Positions 16,917 through 27,411 are shown, numbered from the stretch's first letter. The stretch is DNA of 64,000 bases from CANJBX01 sp035556735 (GCA_035556735.1 DATMFF010000006.1:496001-560000); one strand, 5' to 3'. Program-made: numbers and translations. Notes: generated from the sequence alone by a model not told the origin.

Positions 16917-17840
16917 TCAGCTGGTGCCCGACGCCGGCTGGACGCGGTCGCCCTTGGCGGCCGCAGACCGCTTCTCGCCCAGCGGACGGACCACGTCGTC
17001 GCTGTGCTCGGCGCTTTGCATGCGGCTTGCGAGCAGCGTGCCGAAGGCCACGGTGCCGTCGATCAGGAGATCGCGCTGCCGGTCGACCGTGACGATGTGG
17101 TAGCTGTCGTCGAGCACCAGCGTGTCGACGAGACCGCCGAGATGGCGCTGCAGATATTCGGTGTTGCGCAGGCTCGAGAGATCGTCGTCGCGCGCCTGCA
17201 CGATGAACGCCGGCGCGGTGATGCCGGCCAGTTCGCCCTTCACCACCTTCACCAGCCGGTAGAGCTGGATCACGGCTTCGCCGGGCGTGACCAGGATGCC
17301 GGCCTGGGTGGTGTCACCCGAACTCATGGCGGCCACGACCACCGCGCGGATGGCGGGGTCCTTGATGCCGTAGGGCTCGCTCTCCACGAACTTGTAGAAC
17401 CGCCGCAGGATCCAGCGCCCGAACGCGCTGGCCATGGCGAAGTGCATCATGAAGCGATAGCGCGGCATCGCCCACCCGTCGTACCAGAGGGTCGGGGCGT
17501 AGAGCGCGAGGCCGTGCACCTCGCCCGGCCGCCGCGCGGCGAGATGCAGCGCCAGAACGGCGCCCATCGAGAGACCGCCGACGACGACGGTGTCGCATTC
17601 CGTGCGCAGCCTGTCGAAGGCCTGCTCGACGCTGGCGTACCAGTCCTGCCAGTTGCTCGCGACGAGGTCCTCGGCCGTGCCGCAGTGGCCGGCGAGCTGG
17701 CAGCAGTGCACCTTGAGGCCGTGGCGCGCCAAGCCCTTGGCCACGAACTTGAGCTCGATCGGCGTGCCGCCGAGCCCGTGGATCAGCAGGAACCCGGTGC
17801 GGCCTTCTCCGACGGAGAAGCTTCTGTCGACGACTGCCAT
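16917..17840 (-). CDS. alpha/beta hydrolase, carboxylesterase type
   Basis: 307 residues with the alpha/beta-hydrolase plan: oxyanion-hole LLIHGLGGTPIE near residues 18-29, nucleophile elbow GGLSMG with Ser91, an acidic DDD in QARDDDLSS near 226-234, and a catalytic His in SYHIVTVD near 257. It resembles monoacylglycerol-lipase or Est30-type carboxylesterases. The last 30 residues are charged and probably flexible. It is the last gene of a right-to-left group and starts 5 bases after the aminotransferase stop, so it is almost surely co-transcribed with it. It converges on the Rieske gene 22 bases away. Confidence 0.85.
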   Translation of the reverse strand: MAVVDRSFSVGEGRTGFLLIHGLGGTPIELKFVAKGLARHGLKVHCCQLAGHCGTAEDLVASNWQDWYASVEQAFDRLRTECDTVVVGGLSMGAVLALHLAARRPGEVHGLALYAPTLWYDGWAMPRYRFMMHFAMASAFGRWILRRFYKFVESEPYGIKDPAIRAVVVAAMSSGDTTQAGILVTPGEAVIQLYRLVKVVKGELAGITAPAFIVQARDDDLSSLRNTEYLQRHLGGLVDTLVLDDSYHIVTVDRQRDLLIDGTVAFGTLLASRMQSAEHSDDVVRPLGEKRSAAAKGDRVQPASGTS

Positions 17841-17845
17841 GCCGT

Positions 17846-19279
17846 TCAGCTCTTGGATACCCGCGTCATGAGCTGATCGAGCAGGGCGAGGCCGAGGTCG
17901 ATCTCCTCATAGGTGATGGTCAGCGCCGGCGCGAGGGTGATGACGTTCTTGTAGTAGCCGCCGATGTCGAGGACGAGGCCGTAACGCCTGCCCTTGTGCT
18001 CGAGATCGGCCTTGAGCGCCTCGTCGACCATGCGGTCGACGATCGCCTTCGATGGCGTGAAGCTGTCATGCGGCTCGCAGATCTCGACGCGCAACGCGAG
18101 GCCGAGCCCGTCGACGTCGCCGATGATCTTGTGGCGGCGCTGCAGCTCCTTGAGGCCCTCGAGGAAATACGCGCCCTTCTGCGGCACGGAGGTCGCGAAG
18201 TCCTCGTCGTGCATCATCTTGAGCGCTTCCAGTCCGACCGCGGTGCCGAGCGGATTGGAGGCGAAGGTCGAGTGGGTCGAGCCCGGCGGGAACACCTGCG
18301 GGTTGATCAGCTCCTCGCGCGCCCAGATGCCGGACAGTGGGTTGAGCCCGTTGGTGAGCGCCTTGCCGAACACGAGGACGTCGGGAACCACGCCGAAATG
18401 CTCCACCGACCACAGTTTTCCGGTGCGGAAGAAGCCCATCTGGATCTCGTCGACCACCAGCAGGATTCCGTAGCGGTCCAGCACCTTCTTGAGCTCGACG
18501 AAGAAGTTCATCGGCGGGATGACGTAACCGCCGGTGCCCTGGATGGTCTCGACGTAGAAGGCCGCGTACTCGGCCTGGCCCGCCTTCGGGTCCCACACGC
18601 CGTTGTACTCGCTCTCGAACAGGCGCTCGAGCTGCTGCACGCAATGGAGGCCGTACTCCTCCTTGCTCATGCCCTTGGGCCCGCGGAAGTGATACGGGAA
18701 CGGCAGAAAATGGGCGCGCTCGCCGAAGTGTCCGTAGCGGCGGCGATATCGATAGGACGAGGTGATCGCGGTCGCGCCCAGCGTGCGCCCGTGATAGCCG
18801 CCCTCGAAGGCGAACATCAGGCTCTTGCCGCCGGTGGCGTTGCGGATCAGCTTGAGCGAGTCCTCGACGGCCTGCGAGCCGCCGACGTTGAAGTGCACGC
18901 GTCCTTTGCGACCGAACTTCCGTTCGGCGTCGCGCGCGATCATCGCGGCGAGCTCGATCTTCTCGCGGTGGAGATATTGGCTCGCGACCTGCGGGAGGCG
19001 GTCGATCTGGCGCTTGAGCGCGTCGTTCAGCCGGCGGTTGCCGTAGCCGAAATTGACGGCCGAGTACCACATCTGCAGGTCGAGGTACTCGCGCCCTTCG
19101 TTGTCGTAGATGAACGAGCCTTCGCAGCGATCGAAGATCTTCGGCGGCTCGGAATAGTGGACCGTGTCGCCGAACGAGCAGTAGGCCGCTTCGAGCTGGA
19201 GCAGTTCCGCGTCGCTGAGCGTCGCGGAAGGTGCGGAGGTCTCGGACTCGGCGGCGAGCTTAAGCGGCGGGCGTCGCAT
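17846..19279 (-). CDS. class III (fold type I) PLP-dependent aminotransferase
   Basis: 477 residues from the ATG at 19279. The PLP lysine is K306 in VFGKALTNG, and the PLP-ring Asp is D277 in VVDEIQMGFFRTGK. The small-domain motif EGGYHGRTLGA lies near 159-169. A longer open frame upstream is rejected because it runs deep into the phosphatase gene and reads Arg/Ser-rich. The chosen start overlaps the phosphatase stop by 20 bases, which implies translational coupling. Class III enzymes move amino groups from omega-amino acids, diamines or acetylornithine-like donors; substrate cannot be fixed here. Neighbours are a HAD phosphatase upstream and an esterase downstream, a combination I do not know as a named pathway. 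Confidence 0.88.
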   Translation of the reverse strand: MRRPPLKLAAESETSAPSATLSDAELLQLEAAYCSFGDTVHYSEPPKIFDRCEGSFIYDNEGREYLDLQMWYSAVNFGYGNRRLNDALKRQIDRLPQVASQYLHREKIELAAMIARDAERKFGRKGRVHFNVGGSQAVEDSLKLIRNATGGKSLMFAFEGGYHGRTLGATAITSSYRYRRRYGHFGERAHFLPFPYHFRGPKGMSKEEYGLHCVQQLERLFESEYNGVWDPKAGQAEYAAFYVETIQGTGGYVIPPMNFFVELKKVLDRYGILLVVDEIQMGFFRTGKLWSVEHFGVVPDVLVFGKALTNGLNPLSGIWAREELINPQVFPPGSTHSTFASNPLGTAVGLEALKMMHDEDFATSVPQKGAYFLEGLKELQRRHKIIGDVDGLGLALRVEICEPHDSFTPSKAIVDRMVDEALKADLEHKGRRYGLVLDIGGYYKNVITLAPALTITYEEIDLGLALLDQLMTRVSKS

Positions 19280-19970
19280 CGATCGGTCCGGGCGCGAGAT
19301 GCGGGATCGGGCTCTGGCGCTCGATCGCGCCGATCCAGTCCGCAAGCACAGTCGTCGCGCCGGCAAAATTTCCGAACACGATGTAGGGCAGTCCGTTGGC
19401 TTGGCAGTGTTCCACCAGGGCACCTTTGGCGATCACCAGATCGGCTGTCTCGGCCGCACAGAAGTCGGAGCGGCCATCACCGATCATGATGCGCATGCTT
19501 TTCGGCTCGTTGGTCAGCGCCAAGCACTTGCAGTGTCCGGCCCCCGCGCGGCAGTCGTCGGCGGAGTGCGGAAAGTCCAGGCGCCAGCGGCGGTCGCCGA
19601 GGTAGGCGAGCCGGTTGGCGAGAATTGGGACATCCACGCCGATCCGGGCAAGCATTTTTTTCACGAGCCGCTCAAGGCCGTCGGATACTACCGCCAGCGG
19701 AATGCGGTGGCGGCGGCAGAGGGCGACCAGCTCGGGAAAGTGCGGGTCGAGCGGAACGCTCTCGCACACGCTGTCGAGCTCTTCGGGGGTTGCCCGCACC
19801 AAGTCGATCTGCTTGCGCAGGCATTCGCGCGACCCGATGCGGCCGGCCAGCCAGTCCGCCTCCACCTTCTGCCAGGACGGGTCGGCGAACCGCTCGAGGA
19901 CGACGTCTGTCGTGTCCTCAAGCGAAATGGTCCCGTCGAAATCGACGAAAACCCGTACGCGCGATGGCAT
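19260..19970 (-). CDS. HAD-superfamily phosphatase, MtnX/SerB-like
   Basis: 236 residues. The HAD nucleophile motif FVDFDGTIS has D10 and D12 near the N-terminus. Motif II is VVSDG near residue 95, a Lys lies in the LVKKM stretch after it, and motif IV is MIGDGRSDF near 165-173. Cys residues in ADDCRAGAGHCKC could bind metal. The size and motif order fit the HAD-IB group that includes the MtnX phosphatase of methionine salvage and phosphoserine phosphatase. I chose the ATG at 19970 because the motif then sits ten residues in, as usual, and the upstream frame is low-quality. It is the first gene of the operon with the class III aminotransferase and esterase. Confidence 0.82.
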   Translation of the reverse strand: MPSRVRVFVDFDGTISLEDTTDVVLERFADPSWQKVEADWLAGRIGSRECLRKQIDLVRATPEELDSVCESVPLDPHFPELVALCRRHRIPLAVVSDGLERLVKKMLARIGVDVPILANRLAYLGDRRWRLDFPHSADDCRAGAGHCKCLALTNEPKSMRIMIGDGRSDFCAAETADLVIAKGALVEHCQANGLPYIVFGNFAGATTVLADWIGAIERQSPIPHLAPGPIDATPAA

Positions 19971-20277
19971 TTTGAAAGTCGCCCCCAAACTACCCACGAA
20001 CCGCCGGAATCGGGCCCCGAAGTGCGGCGTTCGATGCGATTTTTGGCTAAACTGCCGAAACTTGTCGAGCGGATCAACCCGCCGGCCCGCCGCGGCGCAC
20101 ACCCCTGTTTTGACGCCACCGCGTGGCAAGCCGGTCCGGCGGTTCGGCCGGTCCGCTGCAAATCACCGCCCGAGCTGCATATACCTTGCGATTGTCGGCG
20201 GCTGAAGGCCTCGGCGGGCCGCAACCGACGGTCTTGGCCGCAGTGTTGCCAATGTGACACTGCCGGCGGATTTCTGC
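19971..20277. other. intergenic stretch upstream of the HAD phosphatase gene
   Basis: 307 bases between the stop of the D-2-hydroxyacid dehydrogenase gene and the start of the phosphatase gene, both read leftward. It must hold the promoter of the phosphatase-aminotransferase-esterase group. An imperfect inverted repeat GTGTTGCCAATGTGACAC lies at 20242-20259. No gene and no clear promoter boxes are seen. Confidence 0.4.
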
Positions 20278-21240
20278 TCACGGGCCGAGGATCCGCACCG
20301 GTTTCCCGTCCAGGAACGCGCGGATGTCGTGGACCGTATCGTTGAAATAGACCGCGTAGTTCTCGGCGCTCACGTAGCCCAGGTGCGGCGTGAGCACGAC
20401 GTTGTCGAGCCGCCGCAGCGGATGGTCGGTCGGCAGCGGCTCGACGTCGAAGACGTCGAGCCCGGCGCCGGCGATGCGGCGCTGGGTGAGCGCCGCCACC
20501 AGCGCGGCCTCGTCGATGATCGGGCCGCGCGCCGTGTTGATGATATAGGCCGTCGGCTTCATCAGCCCGAAGTCGCCCGCGCCGATCAGCCCGCGCGAGC
20601 GCTCGCTCAGCACGAGGTGTACGCTGACGACGTCGGCCTGGCGGAAAAGCTCCTCCTTGCTCACTGCCTCGGCGCCGGCCTCACGCGCCTTCTCGGGCGT
20701 GAGGTTCTGGCTCCAGGCGATGGTGCGCATGCCGAGCGCCTGCGCCACGCGGGCGACGCGCCCGCCAAGTCGACCGAGGCCGACGATGCCGAGGGTCTTG
20801 CCCTCGACATCGCTGCCGAGCGTGATTTGCCAGGGCTCACCGGCCTTCAGGCGCGTATTCTCGAAGCCGATTCGCCGCGTCAGTTCGAGCATCAGTCCGA
20901 TCGCGATCCCGACAGTGGGGTATCCGAACGTGCCGGTGCCGCAGACCGTGACGCCGCGCGCGTTCGCGGCTGCGACGTCGATCGAGGCGTTGCGCATGCC
21001 GGTGGTGATCAGCAGCCTGAGGTTGGGCAACGCTTCGATCACGCGTCGCGAAAAGCGCGTGCGCTCGCGCATGGCGCAGACGATCGCGAAGTCCTTGAGC
21101 GCATGGATGATCGTGTCGTCGCCGGCAAGCGGCGCGCTGAAGACCGTGATGTCCACGTCGCCCGCCACCTTCGACCAATCGGCCATCTTGAGGGCCACCT
21201 GCTGATAGTCATCGAGCACGGCGCAGCGCAGCGGCATCAT
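20278..21240 (-). CDS. D-2-hydroxyacid dehydrogenase (NAD-dependent)
   Basis: 320 residues with the full pattern of D-isomer-specific 2-hydroxyacid dehydrogenases: the NAD fold GIVGLGRLGGRVA at 151-163, catalytic Arg238 in NTARGP, Glu267 in DVEPLP, and His286 in LTPHLGY. It reduces 2-keto acids or oxidises D-2-hydroxy acids in the cytoplasm; glyoxylate/hydroxypyruvate or phosphoglycerate-like substrates are possible. Two ATGs (21240 and 21237) follow AAGGAG; the second has the more usual spacing of 7 bases. It stands alone, 307 bases from the next leftward gene. Confidence 0.9.
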   Translation of the reverse strand: MMPLRCAVLDDYQQVALKMADWSKVAGDVDITVFSAPLAGDDTIIHALKDFAIVCAMRERTRFSRRVIEALPNLRLLITTGMRNASIDVAAANARGVTVCGTGTFGYPTVGIAIGLMLELTRRIGFENTRLKAGEPWQITLGSDVEGKTLGIVGLGRLGGRVARVAQALGMRTIAWSQNLTPEKAREAGAEAVSKEELFRQADVVSVHLVLSERSRGLIGAGDFGLMKPTAYIINTARGPIIDEAALVAALTQRRIAGAGLDVFDVEPLPTDHPLRRLDNVVLTPHLGYVSAENYAVYFNDTVHDIRAFLDGKPVRILGP

Positions 21241-21421
21241 GCGGCTCCTTGGAATGGGGATGAGTTATTCCGGATTGGGCGCGGCGAATCCGCCGCCGCT
21301 CCGGTCGCGACCGGCCGCCGCGGCAGGCTGCATGGCGAGCGCGCGTGGGAGGGCGGAGGATGAAAAGCGTCATGTGGCCCCCGGGCGGGAGCCACGATGG
21401 TTGCACAGCCGGCGCCGCCGG

Positions 21422-21622
21422 TTAAGCCCGGGCGAGTTCCACGCAGGGCTCGGCCGGCGCGGACGCCTGGGCGGCTTCGAGGCGGCGCTTCTCGCGGCAC
21501 TTGGGCCCGGGACCGCGCATGTAGTGCAGTTCAGGGCGGTAGCTGCCGAACAGGTCATGCGCCATCGAATGGAACAGCGCGCTGACCTGGCGGGACAGGT
21601 GCGGTGTGGACGTTCTGTCCAT
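21422..21622 (-). CDS. small conserved-looking hypothetical protein
   Basis: 66 residues starting MDRTSTPHLSRQVSALFHS, with a middle stretch DLFGSYRPELHYMRGPGPK and a basic then Ala-rich tail. The ATG at 21622 follows GATGGGAGATC, a fair ribosome site; a longer frame upstream is not needed. The balanced composition with His, Tyr, Met and Phe is unlike the Arg/Ala shadows around it, which argues for a real gene. There is no signal peptide, membrane span or domain I can name. It lies between the dehydrogenase and ettA and is read away from ettA. Confidence 0.55.
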   Translation of the reverse strand: MDRTSTPHLSRQVSALFHSMAHDLFGSYRPELHYMRGPGPKCREKRRLEAAQASAPAEPCVELARA

Positions 21623-21875
21623 GACGATCTCCCATCGGCTCTTCGGCCGGTGCTGCCGGCTCACTTGTCTGTCGCTGCGACAAGGCGCCGGGTTCACGCG
21701 GAGATGGTCACGCAGGTATCGTTAAAATGCTGTTCTCATTGGCTGCAAAACAGGCGCTGATCCGGCTCTATGCTTTCTCAAATTTTACCTGGACCGCCGC
21801 CAGCCTTGCCCTCGGGGCAGCGGGTCGTTACATGACCGCGGCATTCTCCCGACAACGCGCAGGCTTTGAGGGCAT

Positions 21876-23531
<1,656 letters not shown>

Positions 23532-23551
23532 TCGTCGGCGGGAAAACCTGA

Positions 23552-24109
23552 ATGTCGGATACGGAACTTCGGATCGCGAGGAGCCTGCGGCCGCTGCCCT
23601 CGCTGATCTTCGGCTCGCGCTGGCTGCAGCTTCCGCTCTATCTCGGCCTCGTGATCGCGCAGGCCGTCTACGTCGTGCTGTTCCTCAAGGAACTCTGGCA
23701 CCTCGTCCTGCATTCGTTCGACTTCAGCGAACAGCAGATCATGCTGGTCGTGCTCGGCCTCATCGACGTGGTGATGATCTCGAACCTTTTGATCATGGTG
23801 ATCGTCGGCGGCTATGAGACCTTCGTGTCGCGGCTCCAGCTCGAGGGCCATCCGGACCAGCCGGAATGGCTGAGCCACGTCAATGCCAGCGTGCTCAAGA
23901 TCAAGCTCGCCATGGCGATCATCGGCATCTCTTCGATCCACCTGCTGCGTACCTTCATCGAGGCGGGAGCGCTCAACTCGCCGAAGGCGGTTTATACGGA
24001 AACGGGCGTGATGTGGCAGACCATCATCCATGTGGTGTTCGTGCTCTCGGCGATCGGCATCGCCATGGTGGAGCGCATCAGCACATCGGTGGAGGGAAAG
24101 GCGCACTGA
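23552..24109 (+). CDS. UPF0114 / YqhA family inner-membrane protein
   Basis: 185 residues with three to four hydrophobic spans near 28-47, 62-85, 115-135 and 148-168. The central stretch DVVMISNLLIMVIVGGYE followed by TFVSRL is characteristic of the UPF0114 (TIGR00645, YqhA) family. The function of the family is unknown. It begins 20 bases after ettA in the same direction, so co-expression is likely. The ORF start ATG at 23552 follows GGCGGGAAAACC, a weak ribosome site. Confidence 0.85.
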   Translation: MSDTELRIARSLRPLPSLIFGSRWLQLPLYLGLVIAQAVYVVLFLKELWHLVLHSFDFSEQQIMLVVLGLIDVVMISNLLIMVIVGGYETFVSRLQLEGHPDQPEWLSHVNASVLKIKLAMAIIGISSIHLLRTFIEAGALNSPKAVYTETGVMWQTIIHVVFVLSAIGIAMVERISTSVEGKAH

Positions 24110-24188
24110 TCCAGCGATAGCGCGGAGCGGCTAGGCCGGCAGCCATCCGCTCGCTATACTGCGCGTCTTGGTGACCCGGGAGCGCCCC

Positions 24189-24971
24189 ATGAACGAACGG
24201 CTCGCGATCTCACGTATCGGCGGCGTCGCCCTCGACCGGCCGGTCAGCGACGAGGAGCGCAAGCTGCGCATTGATCTCGCCGCTGCCTTTCGCGTCGCGC
24301 ATCACCTGCGCTGGAACACCGACACGCTCAATCACATCACGCTGCGAATTCCCGGCGCCGACGCCTTCCTGATGAATCCGCTCGGTCTCGCCTGGGAGGA
24401 GATCACCGCCTCCGCGCTGGTGACCGTGGATTTCGAGGGGCGCATCCTCAGCCACTCGGGCGTGCGTGTCGCGCCGGCGGGATTCAACTTCCACAGCGGC
24501 ATCCTGCGCGCGCGGCCGGAGCTCAACTGCGTCTTGCACACCCACGAAGCCGCCGGCCTCGTGATCAGCGCCACCGGGGGCGAACTGCCGATCATCAGTC
24601 AGGGCGGCTGCCGCCTGCATGGCGAGGTCGGTCTGCACGACTTCGAGGGGCTCGCCCGCGAGACCGACGAGGTTCCGCGCATCCTCGCCGACCTCGGAAC
24701 GAAGCGCACGCTCATCATGCTCAATCACGGGCTGCTCAGCGTCGGGGCCTCGCTCGGCGAGGCGTTCGGCTGGATGCGCACGCTGATCGACGAGTGCCGG
24801 CTGGTCGAACGGGCGCTCGCCACCGGCCGCCCCATCCGCTCCATTCCGGACGAGGTGCAGCTCCACACCAAGGCACAGATGGGCTACGGGCGCAACACGC
24901 CGCGCGACGACCATAGCTGGCAGTACTGGCTGCGGCTGGCGGAGCGGCTCGATCCCGGCATGGCGGCCTGA
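24189..24971 (+). CDS. class II aldolase/adducin-domain protein
   Basis: 260 residues. The class II aldolase fold is indicated by LRWNTDTLNHITLRIPG near 40-56, VLHTHEAAGLVIS near 115-127 with metal-binding His residues, and MLNHGLLSVG near 177-186. Relatives include fuculose-phosphate aldolase, ribulose-phosphate epimerase-type proteins and decarboxylases; the substrate cannot be assigned. I prefer the ATG at 24189, 7 bases after CGGGA, over an in-frame start 21 bases upstream. A TATACT stands at 24155-24160 and may be its -10 box. It converges on the HPF-like gene. Confidence 0.85.
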   Translation: MNERLAISRIGGVALDRPVSDEERKLRIDLAAAFRVAHHLRWNTDTLNHITLRIPGADAFLMNPLGLAWEEITASALVTVDFEGRILSHSGVRVAPAGFNFHSGILRARPELNCVLHTHEAAGLVISATGGELPIISQGGCRLHGEVGLHDFEGLARETDEVPRILADLGTKRTLIMLNHGLLSVGASLGEAFGWMRTLIDECRLVERALATGRPIRSIPDEVQLHTKAQMGYGRNTPRDDHSWQYWLRLAERLDPGMAA

Positions 24972-24991
24972 AGCGGCGCAGACGCGGATCG

Positions 24992-25567
24992 CTAGCCGTT
25001 CTTGACCCACACCTTGGTCGCCAGCGGTCCCGTGTCGCCCACTTCCTCGACGTAGTAGACCTCGTCGCCGCGCGCGAGATCCTCGAAGCTTCCGCTGAGC
25101 ATGCGGTTGCGATGGAAGTAGAGCAGGCCGCCGGTGCTGGTGAGGATGAATCCGGAGTCTTTCTCGGGCGTCAGCTCGGCGACCTGGCCGAGCGCGCGGT
25201 TCTCGGAATCGTGGTAGCCCTCCTTGGTGCGGCCCGCGAGCTGCTCCTTGAGGTCGAGGAGCTGGCGTTCGGCGATGCGGAACGCTTCGTTGATTGCTTT
25301 CTGCAGATCCGGCCGCTGGTATTTTCGCATCAAGTGATCAGGTTCGTGGCTCACCACCAGGTCCCTGCGTCCCGGAATGCCGAGCTCGATGTGCACGACG
25401 GGCGGAATCGTGCCATTGCTGTTCTTCGCGCGCTGGTCGATATGCACGCGGCACGACGTGAGCCGGTCGAAAATGCGCTCGAGGTCGGCGGCGCGCGTGC
25501 GGATTTCGTCCTCGGCCCAGGATGAGCTGTCGATGTTGTGGAACGAAATCTCGATCGGCACCTGCAT
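24992..25567 (-). CDS. HPF/RaiA-like ribosome-associated protein with C-terminal cold-shock-like domain
   Basis: 191 residues. The N-terminal 110 residues fit the sigma-54 modulation/S30EA (HPF) fold: it opens MQVPIEISFHNID, contains RIFDRLTSCRVHIDQ, and ends with a helix rich in charged residues. The C-terminal 65 residues (GFILTSTGGLLYFHRN to KVWVKNG) look like a small OB or cold-shock-like beta domain. Proteins of this kind are thought to bind the ribosome or RNA under stress. The ATG at 25567 has GAGGGA 7 bases upstream; a TTG 15 bases earlier is less likely. The start faces the transglycosylase gene, so the two are divergent. Confidence 0.78.
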   Translation of the reverse strand: MQVPIEISFHNIDSSSWAEDEIRTRAADLERIFDRLTSCRVHIDQRAKNSNGTIPPVVHIELGIPGRRDLVVSHEPDHLMRKYQRPDLQKAINEAFRIAERQLLDLKEQLAGRTKEGYHDSENRALGQVAELTPEKDSGFILTSTGGLLYFHRNRMLSGSFEDLARGDEVYYVEEVGDTGPLATKVWVKNG

Positions 25568-25607
25568 GTCACGCTCCCTCAAAGCGATGTGTGGAAAATC
25601 AACGCCG

Positions 25608-26858
25608 ATGCGTCATGTTCGTTGCACGCTGCGCTTTGCCGCATGGCGGTGCGCCTTCGCGCTCGCCGCCACCCTGGTGACATCGCACCATGCGGGCGCG
25701 ACCGATCCCGCCTTCGCGCAGTTCCTGCAATCGCTGCAACCGGAAGCGGAGCGGCTCGGCGTCTCGCGTGCGGTGTTCGCCGAGGCGACGCGTGGGCTCG
25801 AGCCCGACTTCTCGTTGCCCGATCTCGTCATCGCCGGCCGGCCGCAGGCGCCCTCGCGCGGCCAGGCGGAGTTCGTGCAGACGCCCGCCGAATATCTGCG
25901 CGAGCGTTCGTTCGACCGCCTTTCCGCGCGCGGTCGCGAACTGATGAAACTGCACCGCGCAACGCTTGCGCGCATCGAGGAGCGGTTCGGTGTGCCGGGT
26001 CCGATCATCCTCGCGATCTGGGGGCGCGAGACTGCATTCGGCGGTCATCGCCTCGGGCATGACGCGATCCGCGTGCTGGCGACGCAGGCCTACACCGGCC
26101 GGCGCAAGGAGCTCTTTCGCGAGCAGTTCCTCTATGCGCTCAAGATGCTGCAGGACGGCGTGCCGCGCGAGCGCATGCGCTCGTCCTGGGGCGGCGCCAT
26201 GGGACTTACGCAGCTCCTGCCTGCCGAGTTCTACAGCTATGGGGTCGATTTCGACGGCGACAATCGCGTCGACATCTGGGACTCCGTGCCCGACGCGCTC
26301 GCCGCGGCCGCGGGACAGCTCGTGGCCAAGGGCTGGCAGCGCGGCAAGCGCTGGGCCATCGAGGTGCGTGCGCCCAAGTCGGTCGACTGCACCATCGGCG
26401 TGCCGGAGCAGACACGCACGGTGGCGGATTGGCTGCGTGCGGGATTCTCGCCGGCCTATGGACGCAAGCTCACGCCGGCCGAGCTCGCCGAACCCGCCTC
26501 GCTGCTGCAGCCCGCGGGACTGTACGGCCCGTCCTTCCTGACCCCGCGCAACTACTTCGTCATCAAGGAATACAACACGTCGGACCTTTACGTGCTGTTC
26601 GTCGGCCATCTTGCTGACCGCATCGGCGATCCGCGTCCGTTCGAGACGCCCTGGGGCAAGGTGGTGCAGCTCAAGACCGCAGACGTCGAGCGCATGCAGA
26701 CGCGCCTCGCAGTTCTCGGACTCTACGCCGACAAGATCGACGGTAAGGCCGGCATGAAGACGCGTGCCGCCGTCGGCGCCTACCAGAAAGCCAATGGCCT
26801 CAAGCTCGACTGCTGGCCGACCGCGGCCGTGCTCGATCACATGCGCGCGCGGCGCTAG
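25608..26858 (+). CDS. lytic murein transglycosylase, MltB family, with peptidoglycan-binding domain
   Basis: About 416 residues. A signal peptide lies near residues 1-31 (Ala/Leu-rich, ending HHAGA). The MltB/SLT catalytic domain carries the acid Glu at about 141 in ILAIWGRETAFGGH. The motif GAMGLTQLLPAEF lies near 195-207. A C-terminal peptidoglycan-binding domain (residues about 345-412) shows the typical MQTRLAVLGLY and GKAGMKTRAAV. It cleaves the glycan strand with 1,6-anhydro bond formation in the periplasm. An in-frame ATG at 25587 is an alternative start. It is divergent from the HPF-like gene with a 40-base gap. Confidence 0.9.
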   Translation: MRHVRCTLRFAAWRCAFALAATLVTSHHAGATDPAFAQFLQSLQPEAERLGVSRAVFAEATRGLEPDFSLPDLVIAGRPQAPSRGQAEFVQTPAEYLRERSFDRLSARGRELMKLHRATLARIEERFGVPGPIILAIWGRETAFGGHRLGHDAIRVLATQAYTGRRKELFREQFLYALKMLQDGVPRERMRSSWGGAMGLTQLLPAEFYSYGVDFDGDNRVDIWDSVPDALAAAAGQLVAKGWQRGKRWAIEVRAPKSVDCTIGVPEQTRTVADWLRAGFSPAYGRKLTPAELAEPASLLQPAGLYGPSFLTPRNYFVIKEYNTSDLYVLFVGHLADRIGDPRPFETPWGKVVQLKTADVERMQTRLAVLGLYADKIDGKAGMKTRAAVGAYQKANGLKLDCWPTAAVLDHMRARR

Positions 26859-26862
26859 CGAC

Positions 26863-26891
26863 AAGAAAAGGGCCGGCTCACCGAGCCGGCC
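26863..26891 (-). terminator. intrinsic terminator for the leftward small secreted protein gene
   Basis: The stem GGCCGGCTC / GAGCCGGCC has a 3-base loop. Read leftward it is followed by CTTTTCTTGT. It lies 27 bases past the stop of the gene at 26919-27218 and between convergent genes. Confidence 0.8.
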
Positions 26892-26918
26892 GCGTCATAT
26901 CGAGACGGTTGGCGCTGC

Positions 26919-27218
26919 TTACGGGCAGACGAGGACGCGCGGGCCGCGACGCCACACGCCGTAGTACGGGTCCCAGACGCGCTCGCGCCTGTAGTAGCAG
27001 CCCGGGCCGGGGCCATAGACAGGAGCGGGTCCGTAGTATGCCGGCGGCGGAGGCGCGGCACTGGCCGCGCCTGCGATCAGCGCACCGCCGATGATGCCGG
27101 CGGCGACGCCGGCGCCGATGGCGCAGCCAACGCAGCGCGCCTCGGCCGGTGCGGGGGCAAGCGCCGCGGCCAGGCCGATCGCGGACGCCGCCACAAGTGC
27201 GGTGACAGCCTTGTTCAT
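26919..27218 (-). CDS. small secreted Gly/Pro/Tyr-rich protein, paralogue A
   Basis: 99 residues. A signal peptide (Ala/Leu-rich, ending APAEA) is followed by CVGCAIGAGVAAGIIGG, a glycine-zipper-like stretch. A Pro/Tyr-rich middle and a C-terminal basic/aromatic motif with CYYRRERVWDPYYGVWRR complete it. The ATG at 27218 has a weak GAGG upstream. It is a paralogue of the gene at 27412-27732 and of the one at 51114-51392: all share the signal peptide ending in PAEA, a Gly/Ala-rich segment and an RER...W...R tail. Function unknown; an envelope or surface role is inferred. Confidence 0.78.
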   Translation of the reverse strand: MNKAVTALVAASAIGLAAALAPAPAEARCVGCAIGAGVAAGIIGGALIAGAASAAPPPPAYYGPAPVYGPGPGCYYRRERVWDPYYGVWRRGPRVLVCP

Positions 27219-27352
27219 GACGAAACCTCGCGACTGAGCGATGGGGGGATGGCGACAGGACAACACAGTCCGATTGGGACAGCGTGAAGTATCCGGCTTA
27301 ATTTGTCGGATATTTGTTCGAATTTTGGCTACCGCGCTGCCGTGGTGGGCGT

Positions 27353-27386
27353 AAAAAAAGCGCGGCGAGGGACACCTCGCCGCGCT
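27353..27386 (-). terminator. intrinsic terminator after small secreted protein B
   Basis: A perfect 12-bp stem AGCGCGGCGAGG / CCTCGCCGCGCT has a 4-base loop. Read leftward it runs into seven T residues. It lies 26 bases after the stop of the gene at 27412-27732, so paralogues A and B are separate transcripts. Confidence 0.9.
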
Positions 27387-27411
27387 GTCATGTTCGATGT
27401 GTTGTGTGCGA

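Noticed and set aside
17846..19423. Longer aminotransferase start at 19423
   Set aside because: The extra 48 residues are Arg/Ser-rich, overlap the phosphatase gene fully and are not family-like; the ATG at 19279 fits.
17996..19489. 497-codon rightward open frame across the aminotransferase
   Set aside because: Antisense to a class III aminotransferase with intact catalytic residues.
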